Shown here: piece by piece, positions 17,835 to 27,420 of the stretch
Layout: the number at the start of each line of letters is the position of its first letter
Position numbering within the stretch: the first letter of the stretch is position 1
Position numbers and translations under genes: made by a program
Notes under the pieces: generated by a model
Told to the model about the DNA's origin: nothing
What the model saw: the letters and a program-made list of their open reading frames with translations, nothing else
Database searches by the model: none
Assembly: GCF_026625785.1 (NCBI RefSeq)
Contig: NZ_CP113063.1
Span: forward strand, 1,364,001-1,428,000
Length of the DNA stretch: 64,000 bases
Direction of reading: 5' to 3'
Origin: Gordonia sp. SL306
GTDB taxonomy: Bacteria; Actinomycetota; Actinomycetes; Mycobacteriales; Mycobacteriaceae

Positions 17835-19246
17835 CTATGCAATTCCTTCGGTCGACTCGGGTGATCCGATCCGGCGTTCGACGCCGGATCGAGGTGTGCG
17901 GGCAGGACCAGATCGTCGTCGGGAAACCCGGGGGTCAGATCCTGCGGGATGCTGAGGGTGAACGTGGAGCCGGTGCCGGGCTTGCTCCACAAGCCGATGT
18001 TGCCTCCGTGATTGGCGGCGACGTGCTTGACGATGGCCAGACCGAGGCCGGTACCGCCGGTGCGGCGCGAACGGGCCTTGTCCACCCGGAAGAATCTCTC
18101 GAAGACGCGTTCCTGGTCGTCGGGCGCGATGCCGATACCGCGATCGGTCACCGCCAGGGCGACCATCGGGCGCCCGTCCGTGGTGGTGATGCGACGGCTG
18201 ATCGAGACGGTGGTGTGGGCGGGCGAATACACGATGGCGTTGACCACGAGATTGGACAGGGCGGTCAGCAGGAGTCTGCGATCGCCGCGAACGGTGAGTC
18301 CCGACGGCTCGTCTGCGCGCAAGGTGATCGAGACCGCTTCGGCACTGGTCGTCGCGCTGTCGATCGCCTCGGAGACCAGCTCGTCGACGTCGACCGGGGC
18401 GAACTCCGACGTCTCGCCACCCTGCAACCGCGAGAGGGCGATGAGTTCGCTGACCATGTTGCCCATGCGGTCGGATTCGACGAGCACACGACGGCCGAAG
18501 TGTTCGACCGACTCCGGGTCGTCGGAGGATTCGAGGAGGGCCTCGGCGAGCAGGCCGATCGCCCCGACCGGGGTCTTCAACTCGTGTGAGACGTTGGCGA
18601 CGAAGTCGCGACGAGTCGCCTCCACCCGCGAATGCTCGGTGTCGTCGACGCCGTAGACCACGGCGTAGCGCTCGGCGTCGTGCGCGACGAGCCGCACGAG
18701 GCAGCGCACCGACTCCACGTTGCGCGCAGTGGTGCGGCCGGTGGAGATGAAGCCGAGCGACGACTGGGTCGGGGTGAACTCGAAACGCGCCTCCACCTCG
18801 GTGTCGAGAACCTCTTTGGCGGCATCCCACACGGCATCGGCGAGCAGGCGTTCACGGACGACGCCGAGCTCCACGGCCTGATGGTTGTAGAGGACGACGT
18901 CGCGGAACTGATCCACCACCGCGACCGCGCTCTCGCTGTTTCGCACGATGAGACTCAGCAGTCCGGCCTTGGTCATCCGCCCGTCGCCGGTGGTCACGTC
19001 GACGTCGGTGTCGCGCAGCTCGGCCGCCTCGTCCACCTCGCGCGGTGCGTGCGCTGCATGCATCCGCGATTCGAGCAATGAGGTCGCCACCTGGGCCGAG
19101 GTCGCCTGCGGCGAACTCGTCCTGGGTGCGGAGAACGGTCTCCACGCACGGCCGGCGCTTGAGCTCCGCCCGCGCCAGCCGAGTCCGACGAGCACTCCGC
19201 AGACCAGCGCGAGCGCGAAAGCCGCGACCAACAATGCAACGGTCAC
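17831..19246 (-). CDS. senX3: Sensor histidine kinase SenX3
   Basis: 471 residues. One clear N-terminal membrane helix (residues 1-25, ALLVAAFALALVCGVLVGLG), a PAS-like region (about 100-205), the dimerisation/phosphoacceptor helix with His221 in FVANVSHELKTPVGAI, and the ATP-binding domain with N-box NLVVNAIVYSP, G1 box DRGIGIAPDD and G2 box GGTGLGLAIVKH. The partner is RegX3. Start is GTG 19246. Together they probably respond to phosphate limitation through the PhoU/Pst system, as established in mycobacteria. Confidence 0.94.
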   Translation of the reverse strand: MTVALLVAAFALALVCGVLVGLGWRGRSSSAGRAWRPFSAPRTSSPQATSAQVATSLLESRMHAAHAPREVDEAAELRDTDVDVTTGDGRMTKAGLLSLIVRNSESAVAVVDQFRDVVLYNHQAVELGVVRERLLADAVWDAAKEVLDTEVEARFEFTPTQSSLGFISTGRTTARNVESVRCLVRLVAHDAERYAVVYGVDDTEHSRVEATRRDFVANVSHELKTPVGAIGLLAEALLESSDDPESVEHFGRRVLVESDRMGNMVSELIALSRLQGGETSEFAPVDVDELVSEAIDSATTSAEAVSITLRADEPSGLTVRGDRRLLLTALSNLVVNAIVYSPAHTTVSISRRITTTDGRPMVALAVTDRGIGIAPDDQERVFERFFRVDKARSRRTGGTGLGLAIVKHVAANHGGNIGLWSKPGTGSTFTLSIPQDLTPGFPDDDLVLPAHLDPASNAGSDHPSRPKELHR

Positions 19247-19295
19247 AATTGCAGCTTACGGCGCAACAAACGCCCACTGCACATTCCTGGCCATT

Positions 19296-19328
19296 GTTCC
19301 GCGGCTGTTCACCCGGTGTTCGACCATT
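19296..19328. promoter_or_regulatory. Candidate PHO box: three 11-nt GTTC repeats upstream of senX3
   Basis: Three consecutive 11-nt units start at 19296 (GTTCCGCGGCT), 19307 (GTTCACCCGGT) and 19318 (GTTCGACCATT). The middle unit carries the GTTCACC core of PhoP/RegX3 PHO boxes, which are 11-nt direct repeats. It lies 50-82 bp upstream of the senX3 start, in the right place for autoregulation by RegX3. Confidence 0.6.
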
Positions 19329-19397
19329 CCGTCCCACCGTCGCTCGGGCGTTGCTATGCCGGGCGATCGCGCAGCCCGCAGACGTCTCGGCCGCCGA

Positions 19398-19730
19398 TCA
19401 CTGCGGTACGGGAACCGCCATGTCTGCATACTCGGGATGTTGCGAGATGAAGCGCTGCACATACGAGCAGACCGGCATCACCTGCTTGCCGGTTGCGCGG
19501 ATGTCGTCGAGCACGTACCGAACGAGTTGTCCCGCATAGCCATGACCGCTGAACTGCTCGCGGACGACGGTATGGGTCAACACCACCTGATACGGCTCCG
19601 AGACATAGTCGAGATAGCCGACCATCTCCTCGTCGTCGCTTGCCTCGGCCGCCGGATCCGGAGTCAAGATCGCTTCGTACCGCTCCTGAGCAGGGGAATG
19701 GGTGATGCGTAGGGTCCCGACATTCGCCAT
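19398..19730 (-). CDS. GNAT-fold N-acetyltransferase, short YjdJ type
   Basis: 110 residues from ATG 19730; an upstream GTG at 19754 would add 8. It belongs to the short Acetyltransf_CG (PF14542) group: EEMVGYLDYV strand, VLTHTVVREQFSGHGYAGQL acetyl-CoA loop, then KQVMPVCSYVQRFISQHPEY. Members are about 90-110 residues, so it is complete. Substrate unknown, probably a small amine or protein N-terminus. It sits between gpmA and senX3 on the same strand. Confidence 0.85.
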   Translation of the reverse strand: MANVGTLRITHSPAQERYEAILTPDPAAEASDDEEMVGYLDYVSEPYQVVLTHTVVREQFSGHGYAGQLVRYVLDDIRATGKQVMPVCSYVQRFISQHPEYADMAVPVPQ

Positions 19731-19794
19731 GGCATCCAATGTAGCGCGGGTCACAGCATCGGCACCATGACGATTTTGTTACAGCTGGCCCGAG

Positions 19795-20541
19795 CTACTT
19801 CTGCCCTTGGGCCGCAACGGCTGCGGCGCCCGCTGCGGCCGCTTCCGGGTCCAGGTAGGTCCCGCCGGGATTGAGGGGCTTCAGGTTCTCGTCGAGGTCG
19901 TAGCGCAACGGGTTGCCGGTCGGGATGTTGAGGCCGGCGATGTCGGCATCGGAGATGTCGTCGAGGTACTTCACCAATGCGCGCAGGGAGTTGCCGTGGG
20001 CGGCGACGAGCACCGTCTTGCCTGCCTTGATGTCGGTCGCGATGGTCTCGGTGAAGTACGGGATCATGCGTGCGACGACGTCCTTGAGACATTCGGTCAG
20101 CGGCACCTCGGCGAGATCGCCATAGCGCGGATCGTCGGATTGGCTGTACTGCGCGTCACGCTCGATGGGCGGCGGCGGGGTGTCGTAGCTGCGACGCCAC
20201 AGCATGAACTGTTCCTGGCCGTATTTCTCGAGGGTGTCCGCCTTGTTCAGGCCCTGCAGCGCGCCATAGTGGCGTTCGTTGAGACGCCAGTCGCGCTTGA
20301 CCGGGATCCAGTGCCGATCCGACTTGTCGAGGGCGATCTGCGCGGTCTGGATCGCCCGGCGCAACAGCGACGTGTAGAGGATGTCGGGCAGGACGTCGTG
20401 CTCGACGAGCAACTCACCGGCACGGACCGCCTCGGCCTCGCCTTTCTCGGTGAGCGCCACATCGACCCAGCCGGTGAACTGGTTCGACGCGTTCCACTCG
20501 CTCTCGCCATGCCGCATCAGAATCAAGGTGCCGTTGCTCAT
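19795..20541 (-). CDS. gpmA: 2,3-bisphosphoglycerate-dependent phosphoglycerate mutase
   Basis: 248-residue glycolytic enzyme interconverting 3- and 2-phosphoglycerate. The phosphohistidine is His11 in [10 protein letters not shown]. Family blocks are [25 protein letters not shown] and [16 protein letters not shown] with the second catalytic His. The Ala-rich C-terminus ([14 protein letters not shown]) is a common actinobacterial ending. Start ATG 20541. Position next to senX3-regX3 matches M. tuberculosis gpm1, although here a GNAT gene lies between them. Confidence 0.95.
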   Translation of the reverse strand: MSNGTLILMRHGESEWNASNQFTGWVDVALTEKGEAEAVRAGELLVEHDVLPDILYTSLLRRAIQTAQIALDKSDRHWIPVKRDWRLNERHYGALQGLNKADTLEKYGQEQFMLWRRSYDTPPPPIERDAQYSQSDDPRYGDLAEVPLTECLKDVVARMIPYFTETIATDIKAGKTVLVAAHGNSLRALVKYLDDISDADIAGLNIPTGNPLRYDLDENLKPLNPGGTYLDPEAAAAGAAAVAAQGQK

Positions 20542-20657
20542 GGGAAGAGTTTCGCATAATCACCACAAGGCCACCCGTCTGCTCCCGAACGGCGACGAAC
20601 CGGCCTCAGAACGATCAATAGCGCGCAATTCGGGCAAAACGGGTCTAGCTTCTCTAC

Positions 20658-22091
20658 ATGACCGTCAGCGCGGAAACCGGCGCGGCCGGTGCCGGAGAGT
20701 CCAAACAGCCCGAACTCAGACGTGTGCTCGGATGGAAGCTCCTGCTGCTCTTCATCATCGGCGACATCCTGGGAACCGGCGTCTACGCCCTCACCGGTCA
20801 GGTGGCAGGCGAGGTCGGCGGCGCGGCCTGGGTGCCGTTCCTGATCGCCTTCGCCGTGGCCACCCTCACGGCGTTCTCGTACCTCGAACTGGTGACCAAA
20901 TACCCCCAGGCAGCGGGCGCCGCCCTGTACGTGCACAAGGCATTCGGCGTCCACTTCATCACCTTCATCGTGTTGTTCACGGTGATGTGCTCGGGCATCA
21001 CGTCGGCCACGACGGCGTCTCGGGCGTTCGCCGTCAATATGCTCACCGCGTTCAGCGGCGGCGACAAACCCGATGCCACCAGTCCGGCCCTGCTGTTCTT
21101 CGCGATCGCATTCCTGCTCGTCGTCATGTTCATCAACTTCCGCGGTGTCGCCGAGGGAGTGGGCACCAACGTGGTGCTGACGCTCGTCGAACTGTCCGGC
21201 CTGCTGATGGTGATCTTCATCGGCTACTGGTTCATCGTCGGCGGCAACGCCGAACACTGGGATGCGGTGGTCGCCTTCGAGACACCGGACGAGAAGAACG
21301 TCTTCGTCGCGATCACGGCCGCCACCTCACTGGCGTTCTTCGCCCTCGTCGGATTCGAGGACTCGGTGAACATGGCCGAGGAGTGCAAGGAACCAGTGCG
21401 CATCTTCCCGAAGGTGATGCTCAGCGGTCTGGCGATCACCGCGGTCGTCTATGTGCTGATCTCCATCTGCGCGGTGGCGATCGTGCCGGTCGGTGTGCTC
21501 GCCGAGAGCGAGACGCCGCTCGTCGACGTGGTGCAGTCCGCTGCGCCCGACTTCCCCATCGGCGATCTCCTGCCGTGGATCTCGATGTTCGCCGTGGCCA
21601 ACACGGCGCTCATCAACATGATGATGGCCAGCCGCCTGCTGTACGGCATGTCGAAGCAGGGCGTGCTACCTGCGTTCCTCTCCTACGTGCACCCCGGTCG
21701 ACGGACTCCCGTGGCGGCCATCATCTTCACCACGGTCATCGCCCTCTGCCTGCTCGTGTACGTGAGCGCCGACCCGGAGAGTTCGGTGGTCGGCCTCCTG
21801 GGCGGCACCACCGCACTGCTCCTGCTCGCTGTGTTCACCGTGGTGAACATCTCGGTACTGGTTCTCCGGCGCAAGCCGGTGCAGCACAAACATTTCCGCA
21901 CCTGGACACCGCTCGCGGTGCTCGGTGCGATCACCTGCGGCTATCTCACCCTGCCGGTGACCGGGCGCGACTCGGAGCAATACGTCATCGCCGGGTGGCT
22001 GCTCCTGCTCGGCGTCATCCTGTGGGTCCTGACCTACTGGCACCACAGACGACAGCAGGTCCCCGAGGGGCACCTCGAGGACGTGAACTGA
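20658..22091 (+). CDS. APC-family amino acid permease
   Basis: 477-residue polytopic membrane protein with about 12 predicted helices. The family signature is in the first helix, LLLFIIGDILGTGVYALTG, with the unwound GTG segment that binds the amino group. Further blocks are AFSYLELVTKYPQAAGAALY and SLAFFALVGFEDSVNMAEE. It probably imports an amino acid by proton symport; the substrate cannot be read from sequence. It is divergent from gpmA and has no counterpart at this position in M. tuberculosis, so this and the ligase gene form an insertion between gpmA and the YbjN gene. Confidence 0.9.
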   Translation: MTVSAETGAAGAGESKQPELRRVLGWKLLLLFIIGDILGTGVYALTGQVAGEVGGAAWVPFLIAFAVATLTAFSYLELVTKYPQAAGAALYVHKAFGVHFITFIVLFTVMCSGITSATTASRAFAVNMLTAFSGGDKPDATSPALLFFAIAFLLVVMFINFRGVAEGVGTNVVLTLVELSGLLMVIFIGYWFIVGGNAEHWDAVVAFETPDEKNVFVAITAATSLAFFALVGFEDSVNMAEECKEPVRIFPKVMLSGLAITAVVYVLISICAVAIVPVGVLAESETPLVDVVQSAAPDFPIGDLLPWISMFAVANTALINMMMASRLLYGMSKQGVLPAFLSYVHPGRRTPVAAIIFTTVIALCLLVYVSADPESSVVGLLGGTTALLLLAVFTVVNISVLVLRRKPVQHKHFRTWTPLAVLGAITCGYLTLPVTGRDSEQYVIAGWLLLLGVILWVLTYWHHRRQQVPEGHLEDVN

Positions 22092-22111
22092 CGGGAGCCA
22101 TCCACCAACCG

Positions 22112-22264
22112 CCGGTCGAGTAGCCGGGACGAAGGAGCGGCGTATCGAGACCACTTGTGCTGCAGGTGATCTCGATACGCCGCCTCGCTCCGCTCGGAGG
22201 CTACTCGATCAGCGGGGTGTGGGCTACTCGATCAGCGGGTGAGGTGAGGGCCACCCGATCAGCG
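22112..22264. repeat. Family C inverted intergenic repeat
   Basis: Two head-to-head arms: 22112-22154 (GGTCGAGTAGCC to GGCGTATCGAGACCAC) and 22168-22215 (TCTCGATACGCCGCC to GGCTACTCGATCAGCGG). They are separated by a 13-nt spacer. Two shorter echoes of CTACTCGATCAGCGG follow at about 22224-22238 and 22249-22264; the last covers the stop codon of the ligase gene. The repeat sits between convergent genes and could form a long hairpin. Related copies are at 47737-47785 and 63252-63295. Confidence 0.8.
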
Positions 22265-23863
22265 GCGCAGATCCTTGCGCAGGATCTTGCCCGATGCGGA
22301 CTTCGGGATCGCGTCGATGAACTCGACGGCCCGGACCTTCTTGTGCGGCGCGACCTTTGCCGCGACGAACTCGATGACATCGGTCTCGCTCAGCTCGGCA
22401 CCCGGCTGCTTGACGACGAAGGCCTTCGGGATCTCCTCGCCGTCGTCGTCGTTGACGCCGATGACCGCGGTGTCGGCGATCTCGGGGTGTGTCAGCAACA
22501 GCGCCTCGAGTTCGGCCGGTGGGACCTGGTAGCCCTTGTACTTGATGAGCTCCTTGAGCCGGTCGACGATGTAGACGCAGCCGGTCGGGTCGACCTGGGC
22601 CATGTCGCCGGTGTGCAGATAACCGTCGGCGTCGATGGTGTCGGCGGTCGCCTGCTCGTTGTTGAGGTAACCGAGCATGACGTTCGGACCCTTCACCCAG
22701 AGTTCCCCGGGTTCCGAGAGTCCTTCGGCCGGCAGGTCGATCTCGTCGCCGGTGGCCGGGTCGACGATCTTGTTCTCGGTGTTGGGGATCGCCCAGCCGG
22801 TCGACGAGAGCGGCGGCTCGTCGTAGCCCAGCGCGGACTTGGTGTCGATCGGGATCAGATGACTGACCGGCGACAACTCGCTCATGCCGTAGCCCTGCAG
22901 CATGTGCAGGTCCAGCCGCTTCGCGACCGCCTTGCCGAGCTCGTCGTCGAGGGGCGCGGCGCCCGACATCATGACGCCCAACGACGACAGGTCGTACTGG
23001 TCGATGATCGGATGTTTCGCCAACGCGACCGCGACCGGCGGCGCGATGAAGGCCTTGGTCACCTTGTGGTTCTGGATGTTCTCGAGGAACTCGACGAGGT
23101 CGAAGCGCGGCATGATCACCAGACGTCCACGGTTGTACAGCGCGGCGTTGAGCAGCACCGTCATCCCGTAGATGTGGAAGAACGGCAGGACCGCGATCAC
23201 CACGTCGTCGTGCGCCAGGCCCTGCAGCGGCTTGATCTGCGCGACGTTGGCCACCAGGTTGCGGTGGCTGAGCGCGACACCCTTCGGATTGCCCGTGGTT
23301 CCCGAACTGTAGGGCAGAGCCGCGACGTGGGTTGCCGGGTCGATCGTGATGTCCGGTGCCGGCAGATTCGGCCCGAGCAGATCGACCGCGTTCGGATGAC
23401 CCGAGCTCTCCTGCCCGTCGCCGTCGAGAACGATCAGGTTCTCGTCGGAGATGCCGACCTCCTTGGCGGCCGCGGCCGCCTGCTCCAGCATCGGCGAGAT
23501 GGTGATGAGCATCGTCGCGTTCGCATTCTTCAACTGCTTGGCGATCTCCGTCGCGGTGAACAGCGCGTTGATCGTCGTCGCCGTGCCGCCGGCCCGCAGG
23601 ATGCCGTGGAAGATCGTCGCGAAGGCCGGGATGTTCGGCGACAGCACACCGACCACGTCTCCGACCCCGATCCCGCGCGCCGCCAGGGCGCCTGCCGCCG
23701 CATCGATCTGGCCGATCAACCGGCGATAGGTGGTCTCGTCGCCCGACTTCGGGTCGACCAGTGCCACCCGGTCGAGATCCTCGTCGGCGATCGACCCGAA
23801 CAAGAAGTCGTAGACACTCACGTTGGGGATCTCGACGTCGGGATAGGGACTCTTGAAGCTCAT
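22259..23863 (-). CDS. Acyl-CoA ligase of the AMP-forming family (FadD/4-coumarate-CoA ligase-like)
   Basis: 534-residue ANL-superfamily enzyme activating a carboxylic acid to its CoA thioester through an acyl-adenylate. The P-loop is YSSGTTGNPKGVALSHRN, the A5 block LQGYGMSELSP, the A7 block YLHTGDMAQVD, the hinge VDRLKELIKYKGYQVPPAE and the catalytic lysine in SASGKILRKDL. The closest recognisable group is 4-coumarate-CoA-ligase-like FadD; the acid is unknown. Start ATG 23863 follows a strong GGAGGTG; upstream in-frame ATGs lack one. Its 3' end overlaps a family C repeat echo. Confidence 0.9.
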   Translation of the reverse strand: MSFKSPYPDVEIPNVSVYDFLFGSIADEDLDRVALVDPKSGDETTYRRLIGQIDAAAGALAARGIGVGDVVGVLSPNIPAFATIFHGILRAGGTATTINALFTATEIAKQLKNANATMLITISPMLEQAAAAAKEVGISDENLIVLDGDGQESSGHPNAVDLLGPNLPAPDITIDPATHVAALPYSSGTTGNPKGVALSHRNLVANVAQIKPLQGLAHDDVVIAVLPFFHIYGMTVLLNAALYNRGRLVIMPRFDLVEFLENIQNHKVTKAFIAPPVAVALAKHPIIDQYDLSSLGVMMSGAAPLDDELGKAVAKRLDLHMLQGYGMSELSPVSHLIPIDTKSALGYDEPPLSSTGWAIPNTENKIVDPATGDEIDLPAEGLSEPGELWVKGPNVMLGYLNNEQATADTIDADGYLHTGDMAQVDPTGCVYIVDRLKELIKYKGYQVPPAELEALLLTHPEIADTAVIGVNDDDGEEIPKAFVVKQPGAELSETDVIEFVAAKVAPHKKVRAVEFIDAIPKSASGKILRKDLRR

Positions 23864-24053
23864 GACACCTCCGTTGGTGATTTTCGGGCGCAATCGTAGC
23901 AATACTCGTTGTCGAGTTCCGCCCGAACGCAATGTCCGCATCGTCCGATTCATCCGCATACGGTGATCCGGTCTTGCGCAGGCACAACTCTACGAGAAGA
24001 CCCCTATCACTGTGACAGCGCCCACACGTTCGGTCGAGCGGCCAGCGCCGTGA

Positions 24054-24665
24054 TCAGTCCAGGTCATCGGCCGAATCGCCGGACCGTTCCCCCACCGCGT
24101 CCACCGACGTCACGCCCGGAACGTAGCGGTCCGGCAGCGGTTCACCGGGTTCGGGCAGTGACTCCTTGTCGATCAGATGCTCGAACGCGAGCAGATTGCG
24201 CAGGGACTCGCCACGCGACACCCGCCACGCCCATTCGCGTTGGATCGAGGCGAGGAATCCGATCTCCAGAAGCGTGTTGAAGTCGCCGTCGGCGGCCTCG
24301 AGGACCTGGCCGAGCACCCGGTCGAGTTCGTCGGCGCTCAGGGCATCTCCCGAGATGCGGCCGACCAGGTAGATGTCGCCGGTGTTGTCGATCGTGTACG
24401 CGACCCCGTACAGCCGACGGTTGCGTCGAAGCAGGTAGCGATAGACGCCCTCGTGGTTCTCGTCCGGACGCCGGCACACGAACGCCTCCACGCGGACGCC
24501 GTGCGGGCCCGCGGTGAGGAGAACGGTGGTCGTCAGCTTCCGCTCGCCCGGCAGTTCCAGCACGAGGTGATCGGCCTGGGCGCCGCCGGCATCCTTGCGA
24601 CTGAACGAGATCTCCCGTTCGGTCAGCGCGGCTTCGAGCAGTTCGACGATCTCGGCCTGATTCAC
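24054..24665 (-). CDS. YbjN-domain protein (Rv0487 type)
   Basis: 203 residues from GTG 24665, which has an AAGGA upstream; ATG 24686 would add seven residues and overlap mshA. The YbjN/CesT-like fold is indicated by VELLEAALTEREISF, FVCRRPDENHEGVYRYLLR, VGRISGDALSADELDRVLG and EWAWRVSRGESLRNLLAFE. Such proteins resemble type-III-secretion chaperones, but no secretion genes are near. In mycobacteria the orthologue always follows mshA. Function unknown; a regulatory or chaperone role is inference. Confidence 0.87.
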   Translation of the reverse strand: MNQAEIVELLEAALTEREISFSRKDAGGAQADHLVLELPGERKLTTTVLLTAGPHGVRVEAFVCRRPDENHEGVYRYLLRRNRRLYGVAYTIDNTGDIYLVGRISGDALSADELDRVLGQVLEAADGDFNTLLEIGFLASIQREWAWRVSRGESLRNLLAFEHLIDKESLPEPGEPLPDRYVPGVTSVDAVGERSGDSADDLD

Positions 24666-24669
24666 TCGA

Positions 24670-26019
24670 TCATCCTTGTCCCACACTCATCTTGGACCGG
24701 CGCCTGCGCCAGCGCCGGGAACCGCGCCGCACGGTGGCCGCGCCGGCGGCGGCCGGGTTCCGCGCGGCGAACGACTGCATCGCGGCCGAATAACTGGAGA
24801 GCAGCTGGGTCGAGGTGTGCTCCCACGAGAACTGCTCGGCGTGCGCGCGGGTGTTCTGCCGCATCGACGCCAGGCGGTCGGGATCGGCCAGCAGCCCCCC
24901 GATCGCGTGCGACCAGTCCTCGACGTCGTGCCCGTCGACCAACACACCGGTCCGGCCGTCCGCCACGGCCACGCTCAGACCGCCGACGTCGGCGGCCACC
25001 ACCGGGGTGCCACAGGCCTGCGCCTCGATGGCGACCAGCCCGAAGCTCTCCGAGTAGCTCGGCACGGCAACCAGATCCGAGGCGCGGTACACCTGAGCGA
25101 GCCGATCCGCGGATTGGGGCGGGAGGAAGGTGACGGAGTCGGCGATACCCAGGTCGGCGGCCAGATCGATGAGGGCGGTGGGTTGCGCGAGGCCGGTCCC
25201 CGACGGCCCGCCGACGATGAGGACCCGGACCGGGCGCCCCTGCCTGCGCGACCGCTCAATGATCGGTGCGGCGGCCGCCAACAGAACGTCGGGAGCCTTG
25301 AGTGGCTGAATCCGCCCGACGAAGGTCAACACCGTCTCGTCGTCGCGGAGACCCAGTTCGGCCCGCGCCAGAGCACGCGGCCCCGGCGAGTAGACATCGA
25401 GATCCGCGCCGGGTGTCACCACGTCGATCCGCGAGCGGTCGGCGTTGTACATCGACACCAGCTCGGTCGCCTCGGTCTGGGTGTTCACCACCATGCGATC
25501 GGCCTCGTCGACCACCTGCTGCTCGCCGATCACCCGCAGCATGGGTTCGGCCGTGTCGCCCTTCGCCAGCGACGCGTTCTTGACCGCTGCCAGCGTGTGC
25601 GCGGTGTGCACCAACGGCACTCCCCAGCGATCCCGCGCGAGCCAGCCGACCTGGCCGGACAGCCAGTAGTGCGAGTGGATCAGGTCGTAGTAGCCGGGCT
25701 TCTGCATCGCCTCGGCGCGCAGGACGCCTGCGGTGAACGCACAGAGCTGAGCAGGCAGATCACGTTTGTCGAGACCTTCGAACGGTCCGGCCACGACGTT
25801 GCGGACGATCACACCGGGTGCGGCGTGCACGCTCGGTGCGTCCGACGACGACGTCGCGCGGGTGAAGATCTCGACCTCGACCCCGCGACGGGCCATCCGC
25901 GTCGCGGTCTGCCAGACGTAGACGTTCATCCCCCCGGCGTCGCCGGTACCCGGCTGCGCCAGTGGTGACGTATGCACCGAGATGAGTGCGACGCGCCTCG
26001 GCAACGGGGGGCTGGTCAT
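24670..26019 (-). CDS. mshA: D-inositol-3-phosphate glycosyltransferase (mycothiol synthesis)
   Basis: First step of mycothiol synthesis: transfers N-acetylglucosamine from UDP-GlcNAc to 1-L-myo-inositol-1-phosphate. 449-residue GT4, GT-B fold. N-terminal acceptor loop [20 protein letters not shown]; donor site [16 protein letters not shown], and the EX7E motif in [18 protein letters not shown]. The C-terminal 40 residues are a basic Ala/Arg-rich tail. Start ATG 26019 with GGAGG just upstream. An IS30 element has inserted about 130 bp upstream, which may have altered its promoter. Confidence 0.95.
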   Translation of the reverse strand: MTSPPLPRRVALISVHTSPLAQPGTGDAGGMNVYVWQTATRMARRGVEVEIFTRATSSSDAPSVHAAPGVIVRNVVAGPFEGLDKRDLPAQLCAFTAGVLRAEAMQKPGYYDLIHSHYWLSGQVGWLARDRWGVPLVHTAHTLAAVKNASLAKGDTAEPMLRVIGEQQVVDEADRMVVNTQTEATELVSMYNADRSRIDVVTPGADLDVYSPGPRALARAELGLRDDETVLTFVGRIQPLKAPDVLLAAAAPIIERSRRQGRPVRVLIVGGPSGTGLAQPTALIDLAADLGIADSVTFLPPQSADRLAQVYRASDLVAVPSYSESFGLVAIEAQACGTPVVAADVGGLSVAVADGRTGVLVDGHDVEDWSHAIGGLLADPDRLASMRQNTRAHAEQFSWEHTSTQLLSSYSAAMQSFAARNPAAAGAATVRRGSRRWRRRRSKMSVGQG

Positions 26020-26091
26020 TCCTCCACCTTAGAGAAAGTCGACGCAGCCACTCGGCCCGGCCGCGTCGACGTCCCGAGCGCACCCCTCCAC

Positions 26092-26137
26092 GCGCCGATC
26101 GGGCGCAGTTCTCCGCCGAGCGTGCGCAGTTCCCCGC
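26092..26137. repeat. Family B repeat, two units left of the IS30 element
   Basis: Two diverged units, the second being CGCCGAGCGTGCGCAG at 26114, end 14 bp before the left end of the insertion sequence. With 27421-27553 they look like two parts of one array interrupted by the element. Confidence 0.65.
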
Positions 26138-26150
26138 GATGGCCTCAAGG

Positions 26151-27407
26151 GATCGTCGCAACACCCTGAGTGAAGGGAGTTGTGATGGGGCGGTTGAAGC
26201 GTGGGCAGTCGATGCCGGCGTTGCCGGTGTGGGAGTTCTGGCAGGGGCGGGCGGGTGGGATGAGCACGGCGGCCGCGGCGCGACACGCGGGGATCTCGGT
26301 GCGGTTGGGGCATAAGTTGATGGCCAAGCATGGTGGGGTGATTCCTACTGTGAGCAGGCCGGCCGCGTGTGATGAGCATGGGTCGGGGCCGCAGTCGCGG
26401 TATCTGTCGGCTGATGAGCGTGACCTGATTGCGAATAAGAACGCTGTGGGACTTTCGGTGCGCCAGATCGCGCGTGATCTGGCGCGGGCTCCGTCGACGA
26501 TCAGCCGCGAGTTACGGCGGAATCGGCCGCAGCATCGCACCTACGCCGCGGGCTATGCCCAGCGGCGAGCGCAGCATCGACGGGCCAGACCTAAGCTGCG
26601 CAAGCTCGAGTCCAACGATGTGCTGCGCGCCTATGTCTGGGACAAGCTCAGTGGCCTCGAGCATTGGTCCCCGGCACAGATCAGTGCTCGGCTGGTAACG
26701 GAGTTCGCGGATGATGTGAGGATGCGTATCAGTCCTGAGGCGATCTATCGAACGTTGTTCGTTTTTCCTCGCGGTGAGATGAAACAGCAGGTCACAGCAT
26801 CATTGAGGTCGGGGCGTAGCGTGCGTAAGCCGCGGACGGCCCGGACGGGGTCGACCATCGTGCCGCGGGAGTTGCTGATCGCTAACCGCCCGGCCGCGGT
26901 CGAGGATCGGGCGGTTCCTGGCGACTGGGAAGGTGATTGCATTCTGGGCCGCGAGGGGCACTCGCAGATCGGCACCCTGGTCGAGCGCACTACCCGATTC
27001 ACGATCCTGCTCCACCTGCCCACGACTCGGACCGGGCAGGACCTGCGCACCGCACTGGCCATCGGGATCGGTGATCTACCCGCCCATCTGCGGCGGTCGA
27101 TCACCTGGGATCAGGGGTCAGAGATGCGTGGCGTACACACCAACATCGCGGTCGATCACAATCTGCAAGTGTGGTTCTGTGACCCGCACTCGCCGTGGCA
27201 GCGTGGCACCAATGAGAACACCAACGGCCTTCTCCGGCAGTACTTCCCGAAAGGGACCGACCTGTCCGTCCACAGCAGCGACCACCTCAACCAGATCGCG
27301 ACCGCACTCAACAACCGGCCACGCGCAGCCCTGGGATTTCGCACCCCAGCCGAAGCCTTCACCGACCTGCTAGCCTCCCACAACCAGCCATAGGTGTTGC
27401 GACGACC
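26151..27407. mobile_element. IS30-family insertion sequence, about 1.26 kb
   Basis: A single transposase gene is bounded by 15-bp terminal inverted repeats: GATCGTCGCAACACC at 26151-26165 and its near-perfect complement GGTGTTGCGACGACC at 27393-27407 (14 of 15 match). The right repeat overlaps the transposase stop. Length and one-ORF layout fit IS30. No obvious 2-4 bp target duplication is visible. It lies between mshA and the P450 gene, inside a family B repeat array, and its GC content is visibly lower than its surroundings in the 5' part. Confidence 0.88.
26185..27393 (+). CDS. IS30-family transposase
   Basis: 402 residues from ATG 26185 (AAGGGAG ribosome site 6 nt upstream); GTG 26170 is an alternative. 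N-terminal helix-turn-helix domains are AARHAGISVRLGHKLMAK and the HTH_38-type segment LSVRQIARDLARAPSTISRE. The DDE catalytic core is intact: Asp in GDWEGDCILG, Asp in ITWDQGSEM and Glu in QRGTNENTNGLLRQ, the last two about 60 residues apart with the DD(33)E-like spacing measured to the preceding CDPHSPWQ block uncertain. Full length with no frameshift, so the element may still be active. Confidence 0.92.
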   Translation: MGRLKRGQSMPALPVWEFWQGRAGGMSTAAAARHAGISVRLGHKLMAKHGGVIPTVSRPAACDEHGSGPQSRYLSADERDLIANKNAVGLSVRQIARDLARAPSTISRELRRNRPQHRTYAAGYAQRRAQHRRARPKLRKLESNDVLRAYVWDKLSGLEHWSPAQISARLVTEFADDVRMRISPEAIYRTLFVFPRGEMKQQVTASLRSGRSVRKPRTARTGSTIVPRELLIANRPAAVEDRAVPGDWEGDCILGREGHSQIGTLVERTTRFTILLHLPTTRTGQDLRTALAIGIGDLPAHLRRSITWDQGSEMRGVHTNIAVDHNLQVWFCDPHSPWQRGTNENTNGLLRQYFPKGTDLSVHSSDHLNQIATALNNRPRAALGFRTPAEAFTDLLASHNQP

Positions 27408-27420
27408 GCTGGAATCCGCC

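Noticed and set aside
22157..23899. A 580-codon plus-strand frame
   Set aside because: Lies antisense to the acyl-CoA ligase gene, which has strong motifs and a ribosome-binding site; the frame is GC-bias shadow.
26147..27411. Target-site duplication flanking the IS30 element
   Set aside because: The bases next to the terminal repeats (AAGG on the left, GCTG on the right) do not match; either the duplication has decayed or the exact end is one or two bases off.
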